From NCBI GenBank assembly GCA_017474515.1, contig JAFVHN010000095.1:1-37637 (forward strand): a stretch of DNA of 37,637 nt. The letters run 5' to 3'. Positions 15,766-23,421 of the stretch are shown in pieces. Every line of letters starts with the position of its first letter. Positions within the stretch are counted from its first letter, which is position 1. The translations under genes were made by a program, and so were the position numbers. The notes beneath the pieces are model-generated. The model was not told where the DNA came from, did not search any database, and saw only the letters and a program-made list of their open reading frames with translations. Source of the stretch: Prevotella sp. GTDB taxonomy: Bacteria > Bacteroidota > Bacteroidia > Bacteroidales > Bacteroidaceae.

Positions 15766-16503
15766 ATGTTAGAGATAAGAAACCTGCATGCCCGCATCGA
15801 CGGGAAAGAGATACTTCGCGGCATCGACCTCACCGTGGGCGACGGCGAAACGCACGCCATCATGGGTCCCAACGGGTCGGGAAAGAGCACGCTGAGCGCC
15901 GTGCTGGTGGGCAACCCCCTTTACGAGGTCACCGAGGGCGAGGCGTGGTTCAACGGCAAGAACCTGCTGGAAATGAAGCCCGAGGAGAGGGCCCACGAGG
16001 GGCTCTTCCTCTCGTTCCAATATCCCGTGGAGATTCCCGGCGTGTCGATGACCAACTTCATGAAAGCCGCCATCAACGAGAAACGCAAGTACCTGGGACT
16101 GGAGCCGATGAACGCGGCGGAATTCCTCAAACTGATGAGGGAAAAGCGCAAAGTGGTGGACCTCGACGCAAAGTTGAGCAACCGCTCGGTGAACGAGGGG
16201 TTCAGCGGCGGCGAGAAGAAGCGCAACGAGATTTTCCAGATGGCCATGCTGGAGCCCAAGCTCAGCATCCTCGACGAAACCGACTCGGGGCTCGACGTTG
16301 ACGCCATGCGCATCGTGGCCGAGGGGGTGAACAGCCTGCGCACGCCCCTCAGCTCGTGCATCGTCATCACCCACTACGACCGCCTGCTCGAAATGATCAG
16401 GCCGCAACAGGTGCACGTGCTCTACAAGGGACGCATCGTGAAGACGGCAGGGCCAGAGCTGGCAAGGCATATTCAGGAGAATGGGTACGACTGGATAAAA
16501 TAA
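15766..16503 (+). CDS. sufC: Fe-S assembly ATPase SufC
   Basis: SufC is the ABC-type ATPase of the cytoplasmic SufBCD complex and drives the conformational change needed for cluster assembly. The 245-aa product has Walker A GPNGSGKS (34-41), the ABC signature FSGGEKKR (146-153) and Walker B ILDETDSGLD (168-177), with the Q-loop in LSFQYP. ETDSGLD in place of the commoner EPTSGLD is typical of SufC. It starts a sufC-sufD-(pRiA4b-type gene)-sufS unit with its own promoter. The 111 bases before sufD carry a palindromic repeat. Confidence 0.97.
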   Translation: MLEIRNLHARIDGKEILRGIDLTVGDGETHAIMGPNGSGKSTLSAVLVGNPLYEVTEGEAWFNGKNLLEMKPEERAHEGLFLSFQYPVEIPGVSMTNFMKAAINEKRKYLGLEPMNAAEFLKLMREKRKVVDLDAKLSNRSVNEGFSGGEKKRNEIFQMAMLEPKLSILDETDSGLDVDAMRIVAEGVNSLRTPLSSCIVITHYDRLLEMIRPQQVHVLYKGRIVKTAGPELARHIQENGYDWIK

Positions 16504-16507
16504 AGCA

Positions 16508-16592
16508 GGGAGCCCCCCTCTAATCCCCCCAAGGGGGAGGGGGAGTGACGCCAAGACTTCCCCCCTTTGGGGGGATTAGAGGGGGACTCCCC
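16508..16592 (+). repeat. G/C-tract palindrome between sufC and sufD
   Basis: The arm at 16508-16536 (GGGAG, CCCCCTCTAATCCCCCC, AAGGGGG) is complementary, with a few mismatches, to 16557-16592 (CCCCCCTTTGGGGGG, ATTAGAGGGGG, ACTCCC). The TCTAATCCCCCC / GGGGGGATTAGA motif is of a kind I know as a common interspersed palindrome in Bacteroidetes and cyanobacteria. Inside an operon it could lower expression of the downstream genes or shape mRNA decay. Confidence 0.85.
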
Positions 16593-16614
16593 CAACAAAT
16601 TGAAAACCAATCAA

Positions 16615-17958
16615 ATGGATAGCGAGAAACAATATATTGCCCTTTTCAAGGAGTCGCAGGAAGTGATTCAAAGCCATAGCGCACCCGTCATGAATGCCGT
16701 GCGCGACCAGGCGTTCCGCGACTTCCAGGCCGCAGGGTTCCCCACCAAGAAGGTGGAACGCTATAAATATACCGACGTCGCCGAGCTCATGGCACCCGAC
16801 TATGGGCTGAACCTGAGGCGGTTGCACATACCCGTGGACCCCTACGAGGCGTTCCGCTGCGACGTGCCCAACCTGAGCACATCGCTCTACTTCGTGGTCA
16901 ACGACGCCTTCTATGAACAGGAACAACCCAAGGGGCGGCTGCCCGAAGGAGTCATCGTAGGCTCGCTCAAAGAAGAGGCCAAAAGGAACCCGCGACTCGT
17001 GGAGAAATACTACGCACGCATTGCCAAGACCGGCGACGACGGCATCACAGCACTCAACACCATGCTGGCGCAAGACGGGCTGCTCGTGTATGTGCCAAAA
17101 GGCGTTAAAGTGGACCGCGCCATACAGGTTATCAACATCTTGCGTAGCGACGTGGACCTGATGGTGAACCGGCGCGTGCTCATCGTAGTGGAAGAGGGGG
17201 CGGAGGTGAAATTGCTGTTCTGCGACCATGCCGCCGACGACCGCAACTTCCTGGCCACGCAGGTCATAGAGGCTTTCGTGGGGGCCAACGCCGCGCTGGA
17301 CCTCTATTGCCTGGAGGAAACCCACGCACGCAACGTAAGGCTCAGCAACGTCTATATAGAGCAGCAACGCGACAGCCGCGTAAGCCATAACGTCATCACC
17401 CTGCACAACGGCATCACACGCAACAAGACCGACCTGGTGATGGCCGGGGAGGGGGCCGAGTGCCAGCTCTGCGGAGCCGTCATCGCCGACAAGCAGCAGC
17501 ATGTGGACAACAACACGCTCATTGTTCACCAGGTGCCCCACTGCACCAGCCGCGAAACCTACAAATATGTGCTCGACGGACAGGCCACGGGAGCCTTCGC
17601 CGGAAGGGTGCTCGTGAACCCCGGTGCACAACAGACCGACTCGCAAATGACCAACCAGAACCTTTGCGCAACGCCCGAGGCGAGGATGTTCACACAGCCC
17701 ATGCTCGAAATCTATGCCGACGACGTGAAATGCGCTCACGGAAGCACCGTGGGGCAACTCAATGCCGCCGCCATGTTCTACATGCAACAAAGGGGCATCA
17801 GCAAGGAGGAGGCCAAGATTCTCCTGCAAAACGCATTCATCAACCAAGTGGTGGACCAGATAAAACTGGAACCCCTGCGCGACAGGCTTCACCACCTCGT
17901 GGAAAGGCGATTCAGGGGGGAACTGAGCAAATGCGAGGGATGCAAACTGTGCAAATAA
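16615..17958 (+). CDS. sufD: Fe-S cluster assembly protein SufD
   Basis: SufD is the SufB-like partner of the SufBCD complex and is linked to iron entry during cluster assembly. The product is 447 aa from the ATG at 16615; an in-frame ATG at 16567 lies within the palindromic repeat and is rejected. The beta-helix core includes RVLIVVEEGAEVKLLFCDH and NVYIEQQRDS, and the C-terminal helical part reads HGSTVGQLNAAAMFYMQQRG, with the expected G-x-x-x-E-A-x-x-x-L pattern after it. The last residues hold a Cys cluster, C440, C443 and C446 (CEGCKLCK), possibly a metal site. Confidence 0.96.
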   Translation: MDSEKQYIALFKESQEVIQSHSAPVMNAVRDQAFRDFQAAGFPTKKVERYKYTDVAELMAPDYGLNLRRLHIPVDPYEAFRCDVPNLSTSLYFVVNDAFYEQEQPKGRLPEGVIVGSLKEEAKRNPRLVEKYYARIAKTGDDGITALNTMLAQDGLLVYVPKGVKVDRAIQVINILRSDVDLMVNRRVLIVVEEGAEVKLLFCDHAADDRNFLATQVIEAFVGANAALDLYCLEETHARNVRLSNVYIEQQRDSRVSHNVITLHNGITRNKTDLVMAGEGAECQLCGAVIADKQQHVDNNTLIVHQVPHCTSRETYKYVLDGQATGAFAGRVLVNPGAQQTDSQMTNQNLCATPEARMFTQPMLEIYADDVKCAHGSTVGQLNAAAMFYMQQRGISKEEAKILLQNAFINQVVDQIKLEPLRDRLHHLVERRFRGELSKCEGCKLCK

Positions 17959-17986
17959 AAACCGAAAACCTATAACCTAAAACAAT

Positions 17987-18979
17987 ATGGCAAAGAAAAT
18001 CAGAATCGACGGGACACCCCATCACGACGACCTTCCCAACATCACGTTGGACAGAATACAGAAAAAAGACCGGACATTCATGGAAAGCCTGGGCATCAAG
18101 GACACCGACCAGGCTTTTGAAATGCTGGAAATGATGGGCTTCGACATCCCAAAACTAAAACAAGCCATTATAAATGACGAGCAGTTTCCCAATTCTGAAA
18201 AAGAAATGATGGAACGTTTCTACAACCCGGAAAATGACCTGATTCGGAAAATGATGGAAAAGATGAAAAATGACGACGAGGACGACGAGGACGGCGACGA
18301 GGATGAGTGGATGGAAGAAGAAGACTTTGGAACCATCTCAAAACTGATGCACGACGTGAAACCGCAGGAATACCTTTTGCGCATCTCGTTGAAAGACAGC
18401 CCCGTGCCGGTGTGGAGGGAAGTAAAGGTGCCCTCGAACCTCTCGCTCGAGGCGCTCGCCGTCATTCTTGTACATGCCATGGGATGGAACAACTCGCACA
18501 TGCACCAATTACGCTTCAAAAACAATTATTACCTGAGCAGCGAGGAAGATATCAACGACTTCGGATACGACGGTCCAAGATTCATCAACCATAACGCCAA
18601 TGACTTCCACGTGGGACAACTTTTCAACGAGAAAGGCGTGAAAATAGAATTGGAATACGACTTCGGCGACTCGTGGAAACACAACGTGTGGATGAAAAGC
18701 GTAAGGGACTATGAGCCAAACGAAAAACCCACCGTAGAACTGGTGAAAGGCAAAGGTATGTGCCCGCCCGATGATTGCGGAGGAGTATGGGGTTACGAAG
18801 AATTGCTTCTATTAAACAAGAAGAAACGGAAAACTTCCGAAGAAAAGGAACGGCTGAAATGGCATTTCATCGATAAAGACTACGACCCCGACTACTTCGA
18901 TTTTGAGGAAGAAAGCTGGTATTTGAATGATGTATGGGAGGCAATGCAGGAATACTTTGAAAACAAAGGCAAGGAATAG
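17987..18979 (+). CDS. Plasmid pRiA4b ORF-3 family protein
   Basis: A 330-aa protein. The N-terminal 90 residues are helical and unassigned. An extremely acidic stretch (about 95-113, mostly Asp and Glu) leads into a pRiA4b ORF-3-like domain (about 127-310) with YLLRISLKDSPVPVWREVKV, LVHAMGWNNSHMHQL, the YDFGDSWKH motif and CPPDDCGGVWGYEELL. All are hallmark segments of the family, whose function is unknown though it is often found near mobile DNA. It lies 28 bases after sufD and 38 before sufS, so it is probably co-transcribed with the Fe-S genes. A role in Fe-S assembly would be inference from position; the conserved Cys, His and Asp residues could bind metal. Confidence 0.9.
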   Translation: MAKKIRIDGTPHHDDLPNITLDRIQKKDRTFMESLGIKDTDQAFEMLEMMGFDIPKLKQAIINDEQFPNSEKEMMERFYNPENDLIRKMMEKMKNDDEDDEDGDEDEWMEEEDFGTISKLMHDVKPQEYLLRISLKDSPVPVWREVKVPSNLSLEALAVILVHAMGWNNSHMHQLRFKNNYYLSSEEDINDFGYDGPRFINHNANDFHVGQLFNEKGVKIELEYDFGDSWKHNVWMKSVRDYEPNEKPTVELVKGKGMCPPDDCGGVWGYEELLLLNKKKRKTSEEKERLKWHFIDKDYDPDYFDFEEESWYLNDVWEAMQEYFENKGKE

Positions 18980-19017
18980 CCCTGCCCCTCAAACATCTTG
19001 AAAAAGAAGATATTACA

Positions 19018-20247
19018 ATGTACGACATAAAGAAAGTGCGCGAGGCATTCCCCATCCTCTCGCGCATGGTCTATAACAAACCGCTGGTTTACCTCGACAA
19101 CGGCGCCACCACTCAGAAACCGCTCTGCGTGCTCGATGCCATGCGCGAGGAATATCTCAACGTGAATGCCAACGTACACCGCGGCGTTCACTATCTTTCG
19201 CAACAAGCCACCGACCTGCACGAGGCGGCGCGCGAAAAGGTGCGGGCTTTCATCAACGCCGCAAAGACCGAGGAAATCGTGTTTACGCGCGGCACCACCG
19301 AAGCTATCAACTTGGTGGCCAGCACTTTCTGCGAAAGTCAGATGAAGGAGGGCGACGCCGTGTTGGTAACCGACATGGAGCACCACTCCAACATCGTGCC
19401 GTGGCAACTACAGACCTCACGCCGCGGCATCACCGTGAACCACCTGCCCATTACCGACGACGGACAGTTGTGTATCAACGACTTCGAGACGTTTCTCACG
19501 GAGCGCACGCGGTTGGTGAGCATCACCCATGTTAGCAATGTGCTCGGCACCGTGAACCCCGTGAAAGACATTGTGAGGATGGCCCACGCCCGCGGCATTC
19601 CCGTATTGGTGGATGCGGCACAGAGCGCGCCGCACCTGAAGCTCGACGTCAGGGACCTGGATTGCGATTTCCTGGCGTTTAGCGGCCATAAGATGTACGG
19701 CCCCACGGGCATCGGCGTGCTCTACGGCAAGGAGGAATGGCTCGACCGGCTTCCACCTTATCAGGGCGGCGGAGAGATGATTGACCGCGTGACGTGGGAG
19801 AAAACCACTTTTGAGCGCTTGCCGTTTAAGTTTGAGGCCGGCACGCCCGACTATATCGCCACCCACGGTCTGGCGACGGCCATCGGCTTCATGGAAGACC
19901 TGGGCATGGAAAACATCGTCAGGCACGAGCAAATGCTCACCGCCTACGCCCTCAAGAAGCTGAAAGAGGTGGAGGGCGTCCGCATCTACGGCTTGCAAGA
20001 ATGCACGTCGTCGGCCCCTCGCGACGCGGTCATCAGCTTTAACGCCGGCAACATCCACCACCTCGACATCGGCACGTTGCTCGACCGCATGGGCGTTGCC
20101 GTGCGCACCGGCCACCATTGCGCCCAGCCGCTCATGGCACGCCTGGGGACGCAAGGCACCGTGAGGGCATCGCTTGCCCTTTATAACACTTGCGAGGAAA
20201 TCGACATCCTCGCCGATGCCCTCCGCCGCGCCATAAGAATGTTCTGA
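19018..20247 (+). CDS. sufS: Cysteine desulfurase SufS
   Basis: SufS is the PLP-dependent enzyme that takes sulfur from cysteine for Fe-S cluster assembly. The 409-aa product is a class-V aminotransferase-fold protein of group II. The PLP lysine is K225 in SGHKMYGPTG; the catalytic cysteine is C368 in RTGHHCAQP; ATTQKP and RGTTEAINLVA near the N-terminus are also family marks. The usual sulfur acceptor SufE or SufU is not in the window. It is the last gene of the suf unit, followed by the 9-bp repeat array and a terminator shared with convergent pnp. Confidence 0.97.
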   Translation: MYDIKKVREAFPILSRMVYNKPLVYLDNGATTQKPLCVLDAMREEYLNVNANVHRGVHYLSQQATDLHEAAREKVRAFINAAKTEEIVFTRGTTEAINLVASTFCESQMKEGDAVLVTDMEHHSNIVPWQLQTSRRGITVNHLPITDDGQLCINDFETFLTERTRLVSITHVSNVLGTVNPVKDIVRMAHARGIPVLVDAAQSAPHLKLDVRDLDCDFLAFSGHKMYGPTGIGVLYGKEEWLDRLPPYQGGGEMIDRVTWEKTTFERLPFKFEAGTPDYIATHGLATAIGFMEDLGMENIVRHEQMLTAYALKKLKEVEGVRIYGLQECTSSAPRDAVISFNAGNIHHLDIGTLLDRMGVAVRTGHHCAQPLMARLGTQGTVRASLALYNTCEEIDILADALRRAIRMF

Positions 20248-20251
20248 GTTT

Positions 20252-20318
20252 TTTCCTAGATTTTCTAGACTTTCTAGATTTTCTAGATTATCTAGAATTT
20301 CTAGATTTCTATAGAACT
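20252..20318 (+). repeat. 9-bp tandem array, TTTTCTAGA type
   Basis: CTAGA recurs at 20256, 20265, 20274, 20283, 20292 and 20301, an exact 9-bp period, with a seventh unit degraded to ATAGA. The core TCTAGA is palindromic, so the array is nearly symmetric between strands. It lies between the sufS stop and the terminator. Confidence 0.92.
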
Positions 20319-20334
20319 CTATATAAAAAGTAGA

Positions 20335-20372
20335 AAAAGCGGAGATGAGCCGTGGGGTTCATCTCCGCTTTT
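20335..20372. terminator. Bidirectional terminator between sufS and pnp
   Basis: AAAAGCGGAGATGA (20335-20348) pairs with TCATCTCCGCTTTT (20359-20372), and further pairing inside leaves the loop GTGG. A-rich and T-rich flanks make it work in both directions for the convergent genes. Confidence 0.93.
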
Positions 20373-20411
20373 ATTTATGCCTTTGTCAAAAGCCGTTGGG
20401 TTTTGACGGGG

Positions 20412-22778
20412 TTAGAAATCCAGATGGTCGAGGGCATCGCTGAAGCCTTTGGGCTCATGCTCGGCCATGGGGTCGTGATATTCCTGGTCGTTGGGGCGCT
20501 CACGATTGAAGTTCTTCGGCATGCGTTCGCCGATGCTATTGCCGTTTCCGCGCTCGTTGCGCTGGCGGCGCTCACCGTTTCCGCGTCCGCCCTGACGGCG
20601 TTCTCCGCGCTCGGGCCTCGGCCTGCGCTCGCGCTCCACATAACCCTCGGGTTTGGGAATGAGCACGCGGTGGCTGAGCTTGTACTTGCCGGTCTTGGGG
20701 TCAATCTCAAGGAGTTTCACGTTGATTTTGTCGCCTTCCTTCAGTCCGGCTTCCTCAATGGTTTCCAGGCGCTTCCAGTCAATCTCCGAGATGTGGAGCA
20801 GACCGTCCTTTCCAGGCATGATTTCCACGAAGCATCCATAGGGCATAATGCTCCTGACGGTGCCTTCATAGACCTCTCCCACCTCGGGAATGGCCACGAT
20901 GGCCTTGATTTTGGCAATGGCGATGTCGATGCTCTCCTTGTTGGGAGCACTCACCTGCACCTTTCCTACGCCGTCAATCTCGTCGATAGTGATGGTGGCA
21001 CCGCTATCCTCTTGCATCTGCTGGATGATTTTTCCGCCCGGGCCGATAACGGCACCGATGAACTCCTTGGGAATTTCGAATTGCTCAATTCTGGGCACCT
21101 GGGGCTTCATTTCGGCCCTGGGCTCAGCGATGGTGTCGGTGATGCAGTTGAGGATGTGCTCCCTGCCGGCCTTGGCCTGCATGAGGGCTTTCTCCAGGAT
21201 GTCGAACGACAATCCGTCGCACTTGATGTCCATTTGTGTGGCGGTCAGTCCGTCGCGTGTTCCGGTGGTCTTGAAGTCCATGTCGCCGAGGTGGTCCTCA
21301 TCGCCGAGGATGTCGGAGAGCACGGCATATTTGTCCTCGCCGGGATTTTTAATCAGACCCATGGCAATGCCGCTCACGGGCTTCTTGATGGGCACGCCGG
21401 CGTCCATGAGTGCCAAAGTACCTGCGCAGACGGTGGCCATGGAGCTCGAGCCGTTGGATTCGAGGATTTGCGACACGAGCCTTACGGTATAGGGGAAGTC
21501 GGCGGGAATCTGCCCTTTCAATCCTCTCCATGCCAGGTGTCCGTGACCGATTTCACGGCGTCCCACACCGCGCTGTGCCTTTGCCTCGCCGGTGCAGAAG
21601 GGCGGGAAGTTATAGTGCAGGAGGAAGCGCATGTATCCGCGCTCCAGCACGTCGTCCACGAGTTTCTCGTCGAGCTTTGTTCCCAGTGTGCAGGTGGTGA
21701 GGCTCTGCGTCTCGCCACGGGTGAAGATGCTGCTGCCGTGAGGCATGGGCAGAGGCGACACCTCGCACCAGATGGGCCTGATTTCGTCGCACTTGCGTCC
21801 GTCGAGCCTGATGCCCTCGTCGAGGATGCAGCGGCGCATGGCGTCGCGCTCCACGTCGTGGTAGTAGCGGTCCATCATGGCATATTTCTCTTCCAGCTCA
21901 TCCTCGGTGAGGTCGGCGTGTGCGGCGGTGTAGGCCTCTTTGAAGTCGGTGAGGATTTTCTCGAACGCCTCGGCGCGCTGCTGCTTCTCCAGGGCCTGCT
22001 TGGTGATGTCGTAGGCGGGCTGATAGAGTTCGTTGTTCATTTGCTGGCGCAGCTCCTCGTCGTTCACTTCGTGATCGTATTCGCGCTTCACGTCCTTGCC
22101 CAGTTCCTTCGAAAGTTCTTCCTGGAGCAGGCACATGGGCTTGATGGCCTCCATGGCAGCTTTCAGTGCGCCGATCATGTCTTGCTCGCTCACTTCCTTC
22201 ATTTCGCCTTCCACCATCATGATGTTTTCTGCCGATGCGCCTACCATGATGTCCATGTCGGCTTCTTTCATCTGCTCGAAGGTGGGGTTGATGACATACT
22301 GCCCGTTCACCCTTGCCACGCGGCACTCTGAGATGGGGCATTCAAAGGGAATATCTGAGCAGGCCAGTGCTGCCGAGGCGGCAAAGCCTGCCAGAGCGTC
22401 GGGCTGGTCCACGCCGTCGGCGCTGAGCAGCATGACGTTGACAAAAACTTCGGCATGATAGTTAGAGGGGAACAGCGGGCGGAGCACGCGGTCCACCAAG
22501 CGGCTGGTAAGGATTTCGTTGTCACCGGCCTTGCCTTCGCGCTTTGTGAAACCGCCCGGAAATCTGCCGGCGGCGGAGTACTGCTCGCGATAATCAACTT
22601 GCAAAGGCATGAAATCGGTTCCGGGAACGGCATCCTTTGCGGCACATACCGTAGCCAGCAAGACGGTGTTGTTCATGCGCAGCACCACGCTGCCATCGGC
22701 CTGCTTGGCCACTTTCCCGGTTTCAATGGTGATGGTTCTTCCATCGGCCAATTGAAGGGTTTTCGTAATTACGTTCAT
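20412..22778 (-). CDS. pnp: Polyribonucleotide nucleotidyltransferase (PNPase)
   Basis: PNPase degrades RNA 3' to 5' with phosphate and can add tails; it is a cytoplasmic trimer and core RNA-decay enzyme. The 788-aa product has two RNase PH domains (about 1-215 and 320-545). The second carries [13 protein letters not shown] and TATQMDIK, where the catalytic aspartates of the family lie. Then come a KH domain ([14 protein letters not shown], about 560-620) and an S1 domain ([20 protein letters not shown], about 630-700). A basic Arg/Gly-rich tail ([20 protein letters not shown]) precedes an acidic end. The leader hairpin may relate to autoregulation, known for E. coli pnp but only inferred here. 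Confidence 0.98.
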   Translation of the reverse strand: MNVITKTLQLADGRTITIETGKVAKQADGSVVLRMNNTVLLATVCAAKDAVPGTDFMPLQVDYREQYSAAGRFPGGFTKREGKAGDNEILTSRLVDRVLRPLFPSNYHAEVFVNVMLLSADGVDQPDALAGFAASAALACSDIPFECPISECRVARVNGQYVINPTFEQMKEADMDIMVGASAENIMMVEGEMKEVSEQDMIGALKAAMEAIKPMCLLQEELSKELGKDVKREYDHEVNDEELRQQMNNELYQPAYDITKQALEKQQRAEAFEKILTDFKEAYTAAHADLTEDELEEKYAMMDRYYHDVERDAMRRCILDEGIRLDGRKCDEIRPIWCEVSPLPMPHGSSIFTRGETQSLTTCTLGTKLDEKLVDDVLERGYMRFLLHYNFPPFCTGEAKAQRGVGRREIGHGHLAWRGLKGQIPADFPYTVRLVSQILESNGSSSMATVCAGTLALMDAGVPIKKPVSGIAMGLIKNPGEDKYAVLSDILGDEDHLGDMDFKTTGTRDGLTATQMDIKCDGLSFDILEKALMQAKAGREHILNCITDTIAEPRAEMKPQVPRIEQFEIPKEFIGAVIGPGGKIIQQMQEDSGATITIDEIDGVGKVQVSAPNKESIDIAIAKIKAIVAIPEVGEVYEGTVRSIMPYGCFVEIMPGKDGLLHISEIDWKRLETIEEAGLKEGDKINVKLLEIDPKTGKYKLSHRVLIPKPEGYVERERRPRPERGERRQGGRGNGERRQRNERGNGNSIGERMPKNFNRERPNDQEYHDPMAEHEPKGFSDALDHLDF

Positions 22779-22821
22779 CTAAAAATTTAAAATACTTATT
22801 GTTTTAACAAAACATCAAAAT

Positions 22822-22845
22822 GCCACGGGCACGGGGCCCATGTGC
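22822..22845 (-). promoter_or_regulatory. Hairpin in the pnp leader
   Basis: On the minus strand GCACATGGGC (22845-22836) pairs with GCCCGTGGC (22830-22822), nine pairs with one bulge and a five-base loop, near the 5' end of the mRNA. It resembles in position the RNase III-processed leader hairpin of E. coli pnp; a regulatory role here is untested. Confidence 0.45.
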
Positions 22846-22856
22846 AAAAAATCGTG

Positions 22857-22884
22857 CAAATTTACGAAAAAATAGTTGAACAAA
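22857..22884 (-). promoter_or_regulatory. pnp promoter
   Basis: On the minus strand TAAATTTG (22864-22857) is a full -7 match and TTTG (22884-22881) a -33 candidate, but the spacing is only 16 bases, shorter than usual. The leader would be about 70 bases. Confidence 0.5.
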
Positions 22885-23012
22885 AGAACTTTTGCCCATT
22901 TATTTATCTTTTATTAAAAAATAATGAAGGTTTTGCGCGATGTCGGCTTTTCATTTTGGTATTCTGAACTCCCTCAACTTGCGAATGGTTTTCACTTTGC
23001 GCAGCGCTCCTT

Positions 23013-23247
23013 TTTTGTCAAGATTTTTCATGACTTTTTGAACACCCCAAGAAGTTTGACCGCAAATTTTGGGGAGAGATCTTGAAGATCGAGAGGAGAA
23101 ATCTTGAAGATTGAGAGGAGAAATTTGCAGTCAAACCATGAGGAATTTACAAACCTCTGATTTTCAATTACTTATAAAATCAACAGAAAATTAGTCCATT
23201 TTGTCAAATATTTTTACCAAAATTACCCCCCTTCGCTATCCACCGGG
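23013..23247 (+). repeat. Interspersed palindromic element, copy C (plus)
   Basis: Blocks in order: TTTTGTCAAGATTTTTCA (23013-23030); arm GTTTGACCGCAAATTTTGGG (23054-23078 in full); arm AAATTTGCAGTCAAAC (23121-23136); ATTTACAAACCTCTGATTTT (23145-23164); TTTTGTCAAATATTTTTACC (23199-23218) then AAAATTACCCCC; CTATCCACCGGGG (23236-23248). Between the arms a 22-bp unit starting ATCTTGAAGAT is repeated (23079-23100, 23101-23122). From the first to the last GTCAA block this copy is 218 bp against 216 in copy A. The 643-base gap 22779-23421 otherwise holds only promoters and a purine-rich tract at 23280-23345. Confidence 0.87.
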
Positions 23248-23390
23248 GAACGACTTTAAAACTACGGCCATTGGAACATGAGAAAGGGGAAGGAACAAGG
23301 AAGAGGAAGAGGAAGACGGGGAACATCGGAAAAAAGCTTGGGAAATGGAAAAAAATACGGTCGGGAGGGCCGGAAATGGAAAGAAATTCG

Positions 23391-23398
23391 TATTTTTG
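23391..23398 (+). promoter_or_regulatory. -7 element of the GH95 gene
   Basis: TATTTTTG matches TAnnTTTG, 23 bases before the ATG at 23422. No TTTG is seen at the -33 position. It lies downstream of the in-frame ATG at 23278, which is therefore not the start. Confidence 0.45.
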
Positions 23399-23421
23399 CA
23401 TGCCAAATAACAATCACGAGC

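Noticed and set aside
20352-22331. Long plus-strand open frame opposite pnp
   Set aside because: It is antisense to a certain pnp gene, contains the shared terminator at its start and has no recognisable domain.
23013-23247. Insertion sequence
   Set aside because: No transposase frame exists in any of the three copies, and terminal inverted repeats with target duplications are not visible; the ends carry direct rather than inverted blocks.
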